From assembly GCF_029893635.1 (NCBI RefSeq), contig NZ_JARXYR010000002.1, forward strand, positions 4,129,001 to 4,193,000: 64,000 bases of DNA. Reading direction: 5' to 3'. The stretch's first letter is position 1, and every line of letters starts with the position of its first letter. The notes under the pieces are model-generated. The model saw nothing but the letters and a program-made list of their open reading frames with translations. It ran no database searches and had not been told where the DNA came from. Source of the stretch: Variovorax sp. TBS-050B. Its GTDB lineage: Bacteria > Pseudomonadota > Gammaproteobacteria > Burkholderiales > Burkholderiaceae_C. The translations under genes were made by a program, and so were the position numbers. Shown one piece after another: positions 39,412 through 49,647 of the stretch.

Positions 39412-39783
39412 ATGGGAATCGCCCTACTCGCTATCGTTGACCTTTGGATGCCGCTGCAATCGCTCGCCAGCCGCTTGCTGCCGGCGCGCGGCGCGCGCCA
39501 GCGCCAGGCGGGCAGCGCCTCCGCCGGCCTGCGCTACGTGGCGGTCCGCCCCGCCTGCACGGCGCGCAGCCATGGCCAGTCCACGCCGAAAGCAGCGCCC
39601 GCGGCCGCCCGCCCCCTGCGCGTGATCCGCGTGGTCGACGGCCACCAGGGCGAAAAGCGCAGCACCAACCGCATGGTGATTTCGGGCCGCATGGCCGACG
39701 TCTGTGCCGAACTCGACCGCCTCGCGGCCCTGGAAGCGATGGAAACGGTCGCTGCCACGCCGCAGTCCTCGCGCCTGCACTGA
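39412..39783 (+). CDS. Hypothetical protein next to lexA
   Basis: A 123-residue protein of unknown function. A short hydrophobic N-terminus (MGIALLAIVDLWMPLQSLA) is followed by a basic, Ala/Arg-rich middle and an ordered C-terminus, LRVIRVVDGHQGEKRSTNRM then VISGRMADVCAELDRLAALE, which looks like a conserved small motif. GGAG lies seven bases before the ATG at 39412. No CTG-N10-CAG box was found in front of it, but it could be co-transcribed with lexA, since no terminator with a T tract separates them. Not recognised. Confidence 0.6.
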   Translation: MGIALLAIVDLWMPLQSLASRLLPARGARQRQAGSASAGLRYVAVRPACTARSHGQSTPKAAPAAARPLRVIRVVDGHQGEKRSTNRMVISGRMADVCAELDRLAALEAMETVAATPQSSRLH

Positions 39784-39873
39784 ACCCGTATCGCCCGGTG
39801 ACCAGAGCCCGGGACGGGTATCCAAACGTTCACACGCACGTCATGTCAATGCTGCGAGGCACAATGGCGTGCC

Positions 39874-40881
39874 ATGAACATTGTGATCCTCGACGATTAC
39901 CAGGACGCCGTGCGCAAGCTGCGCTGCGCCTCCAAGCTCGACGCGTATGCGGCCAAGGTCTATACCAACACGGTGAAGGGCATCGGCCAGCTTTCGGTCC
40001 GCCTGAAGGATGCCGACGTGATCGTGCTGATCCGGGAGCGCACCCACATTTCGCGCCAGCTGATCGAGAAGCTGCCCAAGCTCAAGCTCATTTCCCAGAC
40101 GGGCCGCGTGGGCGGGCACATCGACGTCACCGCCTGCACGGAGCGCGGGGTGGCGGTGGCCGAGGGCACGGGCTCGCCGCAGGCGCCCGCCGAACTCACC
40201 TGGGCGCTGATCATGGCGGCCATGCGCCGGCTGCCGCAGTACATCAGCAATCTCAAGCACGGGGCCTGGCAGCAGTCGGGGCTCAAGTCGGCTTCGATGC
40301 CGCCCAATTTCGGACTTGGTTCGGTGCTCAAGGGCAAGACCCTCTGCATCTGGGGCTACGGCCGCATCGGGCAGCTGGTGGCGCGCTACGGACAGGCGTT
40401 CGGCATGCAGGTCGTGATCTGGGGCCGCGAGGCGAGCTGCGCCAAGGCGCGGTCCGACGGCTTCCAGGTGGCGCAGAACCGCCAGGAGTTCTTTGCCGCG
40501 GCCGACGTGCTGTCGGTGCACCTGCGGCTGAACGAGGAGACCACCGGCATCGTCACGCTCGAGGACCTCTCGCGCATGAAGCCGACCGCGCTCTTCGTCA
40601 ACACCTCGCGCGCGGAGTTGGTCGAGGCCGATGCGCTGCTCGCGGCGCTCAACCGCGGCCGTCCGGGCCTGGCAGCGATCGACGTGTTCGAGAGCGAGCC
40701 GCCGCTGCAGGGCCATGCGCTGCTGCGGCTCGAAAACTGCATCTGCACGCCGCACATCGGCTATGTCGAGCAGGAGAGCTACGAGAGCTATTTCGGCCAG
40801 GCCTTCGACAACGTCGTGAGCTTCATCAAGGGCAATCCCACCAACATCGTGAACCCCGGCGCCCTGCAGGTTCGCCGGTGA
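39874..40881 (+). CDS. D-2-hydroxyacid dehydrogenase, NAD-binding
   Basis: A 335-residue oxidoreductase of the D-isomer specific 2-hydroxyacid dehydrogenase family. The NAD-binding glycine motif is GYGRIGQLVARYGQ; the catalytic Arg is in FVNTSRAELVE, the Glu in IDVFESEPP and the His in CTPHIGYVEQES. The substrate is unknown; similarity to phosphoglycerate dehydrogenase-like proteins is general. The MFS gene starts 35 bases later and may be co-transcribed. Confidence 0.9.
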   Translation: MNIVILDDYQDAVRKLRCASKLDAYAAKVYTNTVKGIGQLSVRLKDADVIVLIRERTHISRQLIEKLPKLKLISQTGRVGGHIDVTACTERGVAVAEGTGSPQAPAELTWALIMAAMRRLPQYISNLKHGAWQQSGLKSASMPPNFGLGSVLKGKTLCIWGYGRIGQLVARYGQAFGMQVVIWGREASCAKARSDGFQVAQNRQEFFAAADVLSVHLRLNEETTGIVTLEDLSRMKPTALFVNTSRAELVEADALLAALNRGRPGLAAIDVFESEPPLQGHALLRLENCICTPHIGYVEQESYESYFGQAFDNVVSFIKGNPTNIVNPGALQVRR

Positions 40882-40915
40882 ACGCCGCCCCGCCCGGCAG
40901 AGCGGGAGCGACGCC

Positions 40916-42073
40916 ATGAACCGCACCGCACCGCGCGGCGCGCTCTGGGCGCTGCTGGCGGGCAATTTCGTGATCGGCACGGGCGTGATGGCGGTGCCGG
41001 GCACGCTCAACGAGATCAGTACCTCGCTGGACGTCACCGTGGCGACGGCGGGCCAGCTGATCACCGCGGCGGCGATGGTGATGTGCCTTGGCGCGCCGCT
41101 GCTCGCGGCCGTGGTCGCGGGCTGGGACCGCCGCCTGCTGCTCACGCTCACGCTGGTCTGGTATGCCGCAGGGCATGCGCTGGCGGCGCTGATGCCGAGC
41201 TTCGCCGCCCTGCTCCCCGTGCGCATGCTCACCGTGGTGGCGCCCGCCATCTTCACCCCCCAGGCCGCGGCCTGCGCCGGCATGCTGGTGCCGCAGGAAC
41301 ACCGCGGACGCGCCGTGACCTTCGTCTTCCTCGGCTGGTCCGTGGCCTCGGTGCTGGGCCTGCCGATCGGCGCGCTGATCGGCGGACATCTGGGCTGGCG
41401 CACCGCCTTCGGGGCCATCGCGCTGCTGAGCCTCGCGAGCGCGGGCTGGGTCTGGCTGACCCTGCCGACCGGCATCCGGCCCGCGGCGCTCACGGCGGCC
41501 GCCTGGTCGCGCGTGCTGCGCAGCCCGGTGCTGATGGGCATCGTGTCGGTCACGGCCCTGCAGGGTTCGGGGCAGTTCGTGCTGTTCAGCTATTTCGGCC
41601 CGATCCTGAAGCGGGACTTCGGCGCCGACCCGGGCACGCTGAGCCTGATGTGGGCGCTGTTCGGGCTCTTCGGCCTCGCGGGCAACATGCTCGTGAGCCG
41701 CTTCATCGACCGCCTCGGCGCGGGCCGCATGGTGCTCGTGACGAGTTCGCTGATCGCGCTGAGCCTGCTGCTCTGGCCCTCGGCACACACGCTGCCGTGG
41801 CTGGCCGCGGTGCTCGTGCCCTGGGGCCTGGGCTGCTTCGCCGCCAATTCGGCGCAGCAGGCGCGGCTCGTGGGCCTCGCGCCCGCGCTCGCGCCGGGTT
41901 CGGTGGCGCTGAACAGCTCGGGCATCTACGTCGGCCAGGCGGTGGGCGCGGCGCTGGGCGGATGGCTGCTGGCCCACGATGCCTCGGCATGGATGAGCTT
42001 GGTCGGGCTGGCGCTGCTGCTCACGGCCATCAGCGTGAGCGTGGCCGTCGATCGCAGCCGCCGCCCCGCCTGA
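40916..42073 (+). CDS. MFS transporter
   Basis: A 385-residue permease with about twelve hydrophobic segments. The family loop between helices 2 and 3 is replaced by GWDRRLLLTL, and the EHRGRAVTFVFLGWSVASVLG segment after helix 4 is typical of drug/proton or sugar efflux members (DHA1-like). The substrate cannot be assigned. It lies 35 bases after the hydroxyacid dehydrogenase gene. Confidence 0.88.
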   Translation: MNRTAPRGALWALLAGNFVIGTGVMAVPGTLNEISTSLDVTVATAGQLITAAAMVMCLGAPLLAAVVAGWDRRLLLTLTLVWYAAGHALAALMPSFAALLPVRMLTVVAPAIFTPQAAACAGMLVPQEHRGRAVTFVFLGWSVASVLGLPIGALIGGHLGWRTAFGAIALLSLASAGWVWLTLPTGIRPAALTAAAWSRVLRSPVLMGIVSVTALQGSGQFVLFSYFGPILKRDFGADPGTLSLMWALFGLFGLAGNMLVSRFIDRLGAGRMVLVTSSLIALSLLLWPSAHTLPWLAAVLVPWGLGCFAANSAQQARLVGLAPALAPGSVALNSSGIYVGQAVGAALGGWLLAHDASAWMSLVGLALLLTAISVSVAVDRSRRPA

Positions 42074-42199
42074 CGCACCCGCGTAACACCTGCAGCGCCC
42101 GCGCGGCCCGTGCCTGCAAAATCGGGGGCTGCACCCGCCGCGGCGCGCCGCGGTGCCGTCCACGGGCCCCGCCCCCAACCAGCGAAAATCTTTCTGCAA

Positions 42200-43720
42200 A
42201 TGACAGTGAACTACACCCGGATCGGCGTCGTCGGCGCCGGCGCCATGGGCCGAGGCATCGCCCAGATCGCGGCCCAGGCGGGCAGCGACGTGCTGCTGCT
42301 CGACAGCGTCGCAGGCGCCGCGGAACGCGGGCGCGAAGCGCTCGCAGCCCAATGGAACAAGCTGCACGAGAAGGGAAAGATCGACGCCGCTGCGCGCGAT
42401 GCGCACATCGCACGCGTCAAAGCGGTCGATTCGATCGCCGCCCTCGCCGCCTGTGATCTCGTGATCGAAGCGGTGGTCGAAGACCTCGCGGTCAAGCGCC
42501 GCCTGTTCGGCGAGCTCGAATCGGTCGTGGCCCCCACGGCCACGCTCGCGACCAACACCTCCTCGCTCTCCGTCACCGCGATCGCGGCCGGACTCGCGCA
42601 TCCGGAGCGCGTGGCGGGCTTCCACTTCTTCAACCCGGTGCCGCTGATGAAGGTGGTCGAGGTGGTGGCGGGCTTCAAGACTTCGGCCGAGACCTGCAAG
42701 CGGCTCGCGGGCTATGCCGCGCAGATGGGCCACAGCGCAGTGCAGGCGCAGGACACGCCCGGCTTCATCGTCAACCACGCGGGGCGCGGCTACGGCACCG
42801 AGGCGCTGCGCATCGTGAGCGAGGGCGTGGCCGACTTCGCGACGGTCGACCGCATCCTGAAGGACCAGGCGGGGTTCCGGCTCGGCCCCTTCGAGCTGAT
42901 GGACCTGACCGCGCTCGACGTGTCGCATCCGGTGATGGAGTCGATCTATCACCAGTACTACGAGGAGCCGCGCTTCCGGCCGAGCGTGATCACCGCGCAG
43001 CGCCTCGCGGCCGGTGCGCTGGGGCGCAAGACCGGCGAGGGCTTCTACCGCTACCAGGACGGCGCGATGCAGCAGGCGCCCGAGGCGCCGCCGCCCACCG
43101 TGGGCACGCTGCCCGCGGTCTGGGTCTCGCCCCGTGCCGCCCGGCGCGCCGAACTGCTGCGCCAGGTGAACACGCTGGGCGCGCAGATCGACAGCGGCGC
43201 GTCGGCCGCGCCCGGTTCGCTGATCCTGGTGGCACCGCTCGGCTTCGACGTGACCACCATGGCCGCCGTCGAGCGCCTCGACGCCACGCGCACCGTCGGC
43301 ATCGACATGCTGATCGACGATGCCGCCACCCGGCGCCGCGTGCTCGCCACCAATCCCGCGACCCGGCGCGACATGCGCGATGCGGCCCATGCCCTCTTCG
43401 CGCGCGACGGCAAGGCCGTGAGCGTGATCCGCGACAGCGGTGGCTTCGTCACGCAGCGCGTGGTCGGCACCATCGTGAACATCGCCGCCGACATGTGCCA
43501 GCAGCGCGTGTGCTCGCCGGCCGATCTCGAGACCGCAGTGCAGCTGGGCCTCGGCTATCCGCGCGGGCCGCTCGCCATGGGCAACCTGCACGGGCCAACC
43601 AACATGCTCGAAGTGCTGTTCAACCTGCAGACGGTCTACGGCGACCCACGCTATCGCCCGAGCCCGTGGCTGCGCCGGCGCGGCGCGCTCGGCCTGAGCC
43701 TGCTGCACGAAGAAGAGTAG
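42200..43720 (+). CDS. 3-hydroxyacyl-CoA dehydrogenase, PaaH-like
   Basis: A 506-residue enzyme oxidising 3-hydroxyacyl-CoA with NAD+. N-terminal Rossmann fold GVVGAGAMGRGIAQIAAQAG; HFFNPVPLMKVVEVV carries the catalytic histidine; two copies of the C-terminal dehydrogenase domain follow (LGPFELMDLTALDV and YPRGPLAMGN), the layout of PaaH/PaaC proteins from phenylacetate or medium-chain degradation. An enoyl-CoA hydratase-like gene follows after 40 bases, forming a beta-oxidation pair. Confidence 0.9.
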   Translation: MTVNYTRIGVVGAGAMGRGIAQIAAQAGSDVLLLDSVAGAAERGREALAAQWNKLHEKGKIDAAARDAHIARVKAVDSIAALAACDLVIEAVVEDLAVKRRLFGELESVVAPTATLATNTSSLSVTAIAAGLAHPERVAGFHFFNPVPLMKVVEVVAGFKTSAETCKRLAGYAAQMGHSAVQAQDTPGFIVNHAGRGYGTEALRIVSEGVADFATVDRILKDQAGFRLGPFELMDLTALDVSHPVMESIYHQYYEEPRFRPSVITAQRLAAGALGRKTGEGFYRYQDGAMQQAPEAPPPTVGTLPAVWVSPRAARRAELLRQVNTLGAQIDSGASAAPGSLILVAPLGFDVTTMAAVERLDATRTVGIDMLIDDAATRRRVLATNPATRRDMRDAAHALFARDGKAVSVIRDSGGFVTQRVVGTIVNIAADMCQQRVCSPADLETAVQLGLGYPRGPLAMGNLHGPTNMLEVLFNLQTVYGDPRYRPSPWLRRRGALGLSLLHEEE

Positions 43721-43760
43721 CCCCACCCATTCCCCAACCACCGATGAAAGCATCACAGCC

Positions 43761-44540
43761 ATGACCGCCGAACTGAAGAGCACCAGCGAGGGACGCACCA
43801 TGGTGCTGACCATCGCCAATCCGACCCAGCGCAATGCGCTGAGCCCCGAGATCTACGCCGCGGGCATCGAGGCGCTCAACGGCGCCGAGAGCAGCCACGA
43901 GGTCCGCAGCGTCGTCATCGTGGGCCAGGGCGCCTGGTTCTGCGCCGGCGGTTCGCTGCAGCGGCTGGCCGACAACCGCCAGCGCGATCCTTCGGTGCAG
44001 GCCGAAAGCATCGAGGGCCTGCACAACTGGATCGACTCGATCCGCGCCTTTCCCAAGCCGGTCATCGCCGCCATAGAGGGCGCGGCGGCGGGCGCGGGCT
44101 TCTCGCTCGCGCTGGCATGCGACTTCGTCGTGGCCGCGCGCGATGCGATCTTCGCGTCCTCGTACAGCAACGTGGCGCTGTCGCCGGTCGGCGGCCTGAG
44201 CTGGGAGCTGGGCCGGGCGCTGCCGCGCCAGCTCGCGAGCGAGTGGCTGATGGGCGGCGAACGCATCACGGCACCGCGGCTGCATGCCGCCGGCCTGGTG
44301 AACGAACTCACCGAGAACGGCCAGGCGCTCGCGGGCGCACTGGCGCTCGCGGGCCGGCTCAACGCGCATGCACCCAATGCGCTCGCGAGCATCAAGGAAC
44401 TGCTGACGGAGTCGCGCGGCGCCACCTACGCATCGCAGCTTTCGCAGGAGCGCGATCACTTCGTGCGCAACCTGCATCATCCGAACGCCGGCATCGGCAT
44501 CGCCGCATTCCTCGAGAAGAAGCCGCCGCAATACGGCTAG
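43761..44540 (+). CDS. Enoyl-CoA hydratase/isomerase family protein
   Basis: A 259-residue crotonase-fold enzyme. The CoA/oxyanion motifs are present: GQGAWFCAGGSLQRL and AIEGAAAGAGFSLALACD. At the second catalytic position the sequence reads VALSPVGGLS, so the Glu/Asp common in hydratases is replaced by Val. The fold is certain, the reaction not: hydratase, isomerase or another CoA chemistry is possible. It is co-directional with the 3-hydroxyacyl-CoA dehydrogenase gene. Confidence 0.87.
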   Translation: MTAELKSTSEGRTMVLTIANPTQRNALSPEIYAAGIEALNGAESSHEVRSVVIVGQGAWFCAGGSLQRLADNRQRDPSVQAESIEGLHNWIDSIRAFPKPVIAAIEGAAAGAGFSLALACDFVVAARDAIFASSYSNVALSPVGGLSWELGRALPRQLASEWLMGGERITAPRLHAAGLVNELTENGQALAGALALAGRLNAHAPNALASIKELLTESRGATYASQLSQERDHFVRNLHHPNAGIGIAAFLEKKPPQYG

Positions 44541-44601
44541 CAGCGCGCCCCGTCGCTCCCGTGACACCTCCCAGCTTTTCAGTCGCCGACAGGACAGACC
44601 A

Positions 44602-45321
44602 ATGGACGACCCCATTCTTACCATCGAAGAACGTGAAGCGATCAACAGTGGTCGCTGGTTCTCTTCCCTTTCGCCATCGCTACGGCACGACATTCTTCGA
44701 TGCGCCTTCGTCAAACGCCACAAGGACGGCGACCTGATCTCCGCCCGGGGCGATCCGCCCGATCACTGGATCGCCTGCGCCAAGGGCGCGGTGCGCGTCA
44801 GTTCGACGGCGGTCTCGGGCAAGCAGGTGACGCTGACCTACGTGGAGCCGGGCATCTGGTTCGGCGACGTGGCGATGTTCGACGGGGACCGGCGCACGCA
44901 CGACGCCTATGCGCATGGGGAGACCACCATCCTCTGCGTGGCGCGGGCCGATTTCCAGAAGATCCTCGCGACCCACGTCGAGCTGTACGAAGCGCTGATG
45001 CGGCTGCAGGCGCGGCGCATCCGCACGCTGTTCGGCCTGGTGGAGGACCTCAACACCCTGCCCCTGCGCGCGCGGCTCGCGAAGCAGCTCATCCATCTGG
45101 TGCGCAGCTACGGCGTGCCGAACCTGGAAGACGGCAGCCAGACGCGCATCGGCCTGCACCTGGCGCAGGAAGAGCTCGCGCAGCTGCTCGGCGCCTCGCG
45201 CCAGCGGGTCAACCAGGAGCTCAAGACCATGGAGCGCGAGGGCACGATCCGCATCGAACCGGCGGGCCTCGTGGTGCTGGATCGCGCGGCGCTGATGCGC
45301 ATCTCGGAAGCAGATCACTGA
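44602..45321 (+). CDS. Crp/Fnr family transcriptional regulator
   Basis: A 239-residue regulator with an N-terminal cyclic-nucleotide-binding-type domain (GIWFGDVAMFDGDRRTHDAY) and a C-terminal helix-turn-helix (LAQEELAQLLGASRQRVNQE). No cluster of cysteines for an iron-sulfur centre is present, so it is not a classical FNR oxygen sensor. It sits between the beta-oxidation genes and the phosphotransferase and acyl-CoA dehydrogenase genes, ending one base before the next gene, so it probably controls this acyl-CoA catabolic set. Confidence 0.92.
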   Translation: MDDPILTIEEREAINSGRWFSSLSPSLRHDILRCAFVKRHKDGDLISARGDPPDHWIACAKGAVRVSSTAVSGKQVTLTYVEPGIWFGDVAMFDGDRRTHDAYAHGETTILCVARADFQKILATHVELYEALMRLQARRIRTLFGLVEDLNTLPLRARLAKQLIHLVRSYGVPNLEDGSQTRIGLHLAQEELAQLLGASRQRVNQELKTMEREGTIRIEPAGLVVLDRAALMRISEADH

Positions 45322-45322
45322 C

Positions 45323-46429
45323 ATGAGCCAGGACTTCTCCAACTTCATCGGCACCCGTGCGGTCTCGTCGCAGCATGCCTTCGACGTCGAGGCGCTCTCC
45401 GCCTGGCTCGCGGCGCACCTCGAAGGCTTCGAGGGTCCGCTCTCGGTCGAGATGTTCAAGGGCGGCCAGTCGAACCCGACCTACAAGCTGGTCACGCCGA
45501 AGCAGAGCTACGTGATGCGCGCCAAGCCCGGCCCGGTCGCCAAGCTGCTGCCCTCGGCCCATGCGGTCGAGCGCGAGTTCAAGGTCATGCGCGGGCTGGC
45601 CGGCACCGACGTGCCGGTGCCGCGCATGCACTGCCTGTGCGAGGACGAGAGCGTCATCGGCCGCGCCTTCTACGTGATGGAGTTCATGCAGGGCCGCGTG
45701 CTCTGGGACCAGTCGCTGCCGGGCTTCAGCAACGCCGAACGCGCGGCCCATTACGACGAGATGAACCGCGTGATCGCCGCGCTGCACACGGTCGACTTCG
45801 CCGCGCGCGGCCTGGCCGACTACGGCAAGCCCGGCAACTACTTCGAGCGCCAGATCGGCCGCTGGAGCAAGCAGTACAAGGCCTCGGCCGACGGCGCCGG
45901 CGCGCTCTCGCAGCCGATCGAGGCGATGGAGCGGCTGATCGACTGGCTGCCCACGCACATGCCCGAGAGCGCGCGCGACGAGAGCAAGGTCTCGATCGTC
46001 CACGGCGACTACCGGCTCGACAACGTGATGTTCCACGCCACCGAGCCGCGCATCATCGCGGTGCTCGACTGGGAGCTCTCGACCCTCGGCCATCCGCTGG
46101 CCGACTTCAGCTACCACTGCATGTCGTGGCACATGCCGCCCACCACCGGCCGCGGCATCGGCGGCGTCGACGTGGCGGCGCTGGGCATTCCCACGGAGAG
46201 CGAATACATCCGCCGCTACTGCGAGCGCACGCGCATCAGCACGCCCGAAGCGCTGGCGCCGGACTGGAACTTCTACCAGGCCTACAACCTGTTCCGCATG
46301 GCCGCGATCCTGCAAGGCATTGCCAAGCGGGTCGAGGCCGGCACCGCATCGAGCGAGCAAGCCGTGGCTTCGGCCCGCGGTGCGCGCCCCATGGCCGACA
46401 TGGCCTGGCAGTTTGCCCAAAAGGCGTAG
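45323..46429 (+). CDS. Phosphotransferase family protein (ACAD10/11-like APH domain)
   Basis: A 368-residue protein with an aminoglycoside-phosphotransferase/choline-kinase fold: [15 protein letters not shown] near the N-terminus, the catalytic [12 protein letters not shown], and [20 protein letters not shown] with the metal-binding aspartate. Such proteins are paired or fused with acyl-CoA dehydrogenases (as in human ACAD10/11), where they are thought to phosphorylate 4-hydroxyacyl-CoA. Here too an acyl-CoA dehydrogenase gene follows, 28 bases later, which makes that role attractive. Confidence 0.9.
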   Translation: MSQDFSNFIGTRAVSSQHAFDVEALSAWLAAHLEGFEGPLSVEMFKGGQSNPTYKLVTPKQSYVMRAKPGPVAKLLPSAHAVEREFKVMRGLAGTDVPVPRMHCLCEDESVIGRAFYVMEFMQGRVLWDQSLPGFSNAERAAHYDEMNRVIAALHTVDFAARGLADYGKPGNYFERQIGRWSKQYKASADGAGALSQPIEAMERLIDWLPTHMPESARDESKVSIVHGDYRLDNVMFHATEPRIIAVLDWELSTLGHPLADFSYHCMSWHMPPTTGRGIGGVDVAALGIPTESEYIRRYCERTRISTPEALAPDWNFYQAYNLFRMAAILQGIAKRVEAGTASSEQAVASARGARPMADMAWQFAQKA

Positions 46430-46457
46430 CTGCCCTACCCCCACCAGGAGACAGACG

Positions 46458-47732
46458 ATGGACTTCGATTACTCGGCAAAAACCAAGGAACTCCAGAAAC
46501 GCGTCAGCGCGTTCATGGACGATCACATCTATCCTGCCGAAGCCGAGTATTCGGCCGAACTGGCCGCCAACACGGCCGCCGGCAAGCGCTGGACCGCGCT
46601 CGAGACGGTCGAGAAGCTCAAGAAGAAGGCCAAGGCCCAGGGGCTCTGGAACCTGTTCCTGCCGGTCGACAGCGCCGCCGCCTCGGGCTATGAAGGCGCG
46701 GGCCTCACGAACCAGGAGTACGCGCCGCTCGCCGAGATCATGGGACGCGTGCAGTGGGCTTCCGAAGTCTTCAATTGCTCGGCGCCCGACACCGGCAACA
46801 TGGAGACCATCGCCCGCTACGGCTCCGAGGACATCAAGGCGCGCTGGCTCAAGCCGCTGCTCGAAGGCCAGATCCGCTCGGCCTTCGCGATGACCGAACC
46901 CGAGGTGGCGTCGAGCGACGCCACCAACATCTCGACCCGCATCGAGCGCCAGGGCGACGAGTACGTGATCAACGGTCACAAGTGGTGGATCTCGGGCGCG
47001 GCCGATCCGCGCTGCGCGGTCTTCATCACCATGGGCAAGAGCGACCCCGAGGCGCCGCGCCACTCGCAGCAGAGCATGGTGATCGTGCCGGCCGATGCCA
47101 AGGGCATCCGCATCGTGCGCCCGCTCAACGTGATGGGCTACGACGATGCGCCGCACGGCCACGTCGAGATGTATTTCGAGAACGTGCGCGTGCCGGTCGA
47201 CAACATCCTGCTCGGCGAAGGCCGCGGCTTCGAGATCGCGCAGGGCCGCCTCGGCCCGGGACGCATCCACCACTGCATGCGCCTGATCGGCCTGGCCGAG
47301 CGTGCGCTCGAACTCATGTGCCGGCGCGCATCCTCGCGCGTGGCCTTCGGCAAGACCGTCGCCTCGCAGACGGTGACGCAGGAGCGCATCGCCGAGGCGC
47401 GCTGCAAGATCGACATGGCGCGCCTGCTCACGCTCAAGGCCGCATGGCTGATGGACGTGGCCGGCAACAAGGTCGCCAAGACCGACATCGCGATGATCAA
47501 GGTGGTGGCGCCGAGCATGGCCTGCCAGGTGATCGACTGGGCCATGCAGGCGCATGGCGGCGGTGGCATGTGCGACGACTTCCCGCTGGCCTACGCCTAT
47601 GCCGGCGCGCGCACGCTGCGCTTCGCGGACGGCCCGGACGAAGTGCACCGCAACGCGATCGCGAAGTGGGAGCTCGGCAAGTATTCGGCCGCCGCCAAGA
47701 CCGAAGCCGACATGCCGGTGACGCGCTTCTGA
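46458..47732 (+). CDS. Acyl-CoA dehydrogenase (ACAD10/11-like)
   Basis: A 424-residue flavoenzyme. Typical motifs are [47 protein letters not shown] and [18 protein letters not shown]. Its length and the RIHHCMR segment place it with the large ACAD10/11-like group rather than short-chain enzymes. It starts at ATG 46458 behind AGGAG. With the preceding phosphotransferase it could dehydrate and oxidise 4-hydroxy acids. A near-perfect terminator follows. Confidence 0.93.
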   Translation: MDFDYSAKTKELQKRVSAFMDDHIYPAEAEYSAELAANTAAGKRWTALETVEKLKKKAKAQGLWNLFLPVDSAAASGYEGAGLTNQEYAPLAEIMGRVQWASEVFNCSAPDTGNMETIARYGSEDIKARWLKPLLEGQIRSAFAMTEPEVASSDATNISTRIERQGDEYVINGHKWWISGAADPRCAVFITMGKSDPEAPRHSQQSMVIVPADAKGIRIVRPLNVMGYDDAPHGHVEMYFENVRVPVDNILLGEGRGFEIAQGRLGPGRIHHCMRLIGLAERALELMCRRASSRVAFGKTVASQTVTQERIAEARCKIDMARLLTLKAAWLMDVAGNKVAKTDIAMIKVVAPSMACQVIDWAMQAHGGGGMCDDFPLAYAYAGARTLRFADGPDEVHRNAIAKWELGKYSAAAKTEADMPVTRF

Positions 47733-47758
47733 TGCGCTGACGAACAACGCACCGCAAG

Positions 47759-47795
47759 GGCCGCGGCGATCCGATCGCCGCGGCCTTTCTTGTTT
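47759..47795 (+). terminator. Rho-independent terminator of the acyl-CoA catabolism cluster
   Basis: GGCCGCGGCGAT and ATCGCCGCGGCC form a perfect twelve-base stem with loop CCG, followed by TTTCTTGTTT. It lies 26 bases after the acyl-CoA dehydrogenase stop and just before the convergent GNAT gene stop. Confidence 0.88.
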
Positions 47796-47797
47796 CG

Positions 47798-48286
47798 TCA
47801 GAGCTTCTTCTGCAGGAACACCGCGTGCCCGAAGGCCGGGTCGAGCTGGTAGTTCGCAAACCCCTCGCGCTCGTAGGCACGCAGGGCCGGCGCGTTGCCC
47901 GAGAGCACTTCGAGCGTGAGCTTGCACGCGCCGCGCCGGCGCGCCTCCTGCTCGACGCAGGCGAGCATCCGCTGCGCGACCCGCTGGCCGCGGTGGCTCG
48001 CCAGCACGACCACGTCGTGCACGTTGACGAGCGGCTTGCAGGCAAAGGTCGAAAAGCCCTCCATGCAGTTGACCAGCCCGACGGGCCGGTCGCCGTCGTA
48101 GGCGAGCACGCTGAAGGCCTGTGGCCGTGCCGCGAGCGCCGCCGGAAGGGCCGCGCGGACCTCGGCGTCGAGCGGCGTGCCGCCACCCGCGGGGTCGCGC
48201 GCATAGCCGTCGAGCAGTTCGACCAGCGCGGCCGCCTGCGCGGCATCGCGGTAGTCGGCGAGAACGACCCGCACCGTCGCCGTCAT
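47798..48286 (-). CDS. GNAT family N-acetyltransferase
   Basis: A 162-residue acetyl-CoA-dependent acyltransferase. The acetyl-CoA binding motif is [20 protein letters not shown] (pattern R-x-x-G-x-G/A relaxed to HRGQRV), followed by [20 protein letters not shown]. Substrate unknown. Its ATG overlaps the glmM stop by four bases, so it is the distal gene of the ftsH-folP-glmM direction and translationally coupled to glmM. Confidence 0.88.
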   Translation of the reverse strand: MTATVRVVLADYRDAAQAAALVELLDGYARDPAGGGTPLDAEVRAALPAALAARPQAFSVLAYDGDRPVGLVNCMEGFSTFACKPLVNVHDVVVLASHRGQRVAQRMLACVEQEARRRGACKLTLEVLSGNAPALRAYEREGFANYQLDPAFGHAVFLQKKL

Positions 48287-49614
48287 GGCGCCAGCGTGGC
48301 CGCCAGCTGCTGCGCGCAGGCCTCCGCCTGCTTCGCATCGCGCGCCTCGACCATCACGCGCACCAGCGGCTCGGTGCCGCTCGCGCGGATCAGCACGCGG
48401 CCGCCGTCGCCGAGCTCGGCTTCGATGCGCCGGGTCTCGCGGCTCAGGGCCTCGTTGCGCTGCCAGTCCTGGCCCGGCGTCAGGCGGACGTTGATCAGCG
48501 TCTGCGGGAACAGCGTGATGCCCGCAAGAAGCTCCGCCACCGTCTTGCCGCTGCGCACGCAGGCCTGCAGCACCTGCAGCGCGCTCACGATGCCGTCGCC
48601 GGTGGTGTGGCGGTCCAGTGCGAGCAGATGGCCCGACCCCTCCCCGCCGAGCAGCCAGCCGCGCCGGTCGAGCTCCTCGAGCACGTAGCGGTCGCCGACC
48701 TTGGCGCGAACGAACTCGATGCCTTGGCCGCGCAGCGCGACCTCGACGGCCTTGTTGGTCATGAGCGTGCCCACCACGCCCGCGGGCTTGTCGCCGCGTG
48801 CGATGCGCTCGGCGACCATGAGGTAGAGCAGTTCGTCGCCGTTGAAGAGGCGCCCGCTCGCGTCGACCAGCTGCAGGCGGTCGGCATCGCCGTCGAGCGC
48901 GATGCCGTAGTCGGCCTGCTGCGCCTTCACGGCTTCGACGAGCGCGGCGGGATGCGTCGCCCCCACGCCCTCATTGATGTTGAGCCCGTCGGGTGCGCAG
49001 CCGATGCTCTCGACCTCCGCGCCCAGTTCGTGGAACACGTTCGGCGCCACCTGGTAGGCCGCGCCGTGGGCCGCATCGACCACCAGCTTCATGCCGCGCA
49101 GCGTGAGGTCGCTGGCGAAGGTGCTCTTGCAGAACTCGATGTAGCGGCCGGGCGCATCGTTGAGGCGGCGCGCCTTGCCGAGCTCGGCCGAGGACACCCA
49201 CACCGGCGCCTCCTCGAGCGCGGCCTCCACCGCGAGTTCCCAGTCGTCGTCGAGCTTCGTTCCCTGCGCGCTGAAGAACTTGATGCCGTTGTCCGGGAAG
49301 GCGTTGTGGCTCGCGCTGATCACCACGCCCAGGCTCGCGCGCTGCGCACGCGTGAGGTAGGCGACGCCCGGCGTGGGCAGCGGTCCGAGCAGCACCACGT
49401 CGACGCCGGCGGAGTTGAAGCCCGACTCGAGCGCCGATTCGAGCATGTAGCCCGAGATGCGCGTGTCCTTGCCGATCAGCACCGTGGGGCGCGACTCGCT
49501 CTTCTTGAGCACGCGGCCCACGGCGTGTGCGAGGCGCAGCACGAAGTCGGGCGTGATGGGCGACTGGCCCACCGTGCCGCGGATGCCGTCGGTGCCGAAG
49601 TATTTACGGGTCAT
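48283..49614 (-). CDS. glmM: Phosphoglucosamine mutase
   Basis: A 443-residue enzyme making glucosamine-1-phosphate for peptidoglycan and LPS. Start [19 protein letters not shown], the catalytic serine in [18 protein letters not shown], the metal-binding [11 protein letters not shown] and the C-terminal phosphate loop [15 protein letters not shown] are all typical. It follows folP after 33 bases; ftsH-folP-glmM is a conserved order in proteobacteria. Confidence 0.97.
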   Translation of the reverse strand: MTRKYFGTDGIRGTVGQSPITPDFVLRLAHAVGRVLKKSESRPTVLIGKDTRISGYMLESALESGFNSAGVDVVLLGPLPTPGVAYLTRAQRASLGVVISASHNAFPDNGIKFFSAQGTKLDDDWELAVEAALEEAPVWVSSAELGKARRLNDAPGRYIEFCKSTFASDLTLRGMKLVVDAAHGAAYQVAPNVFHELGAEVESIGCAPDGLNINEGVGATHPAALVEAVKAQQADYGIALDGDADRLQLVDASGRLFNGDELLYLMVAERIARGDKPAGVVGTLMTNKAVEVALRGQGIEFVRAKVGDRYVLEELDRRGWLLGGEGSGHLLALDRHTTGDGIVSALQVLQACVRSGKTVAELLAGITLFPQTLINVRLTPGQDWQRNEALSRETRRIEAELGDGGRVLIRASGTEPLVRVMVEARDAKQAEACAQQLAATLAP

Positions 49615-49647
49615 GTTTCGTTCTTCTTGTAGATGGTTGGAGGCGCT

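Noticed and set aside
40826..43834. A 1002-codon minus-strand open frame opposite the MFS and hydroxyacyl-CoA dehydrogenase genes
   Set aside because: Antisense shadow of two genes with clear family motifs; no recognisable domain.
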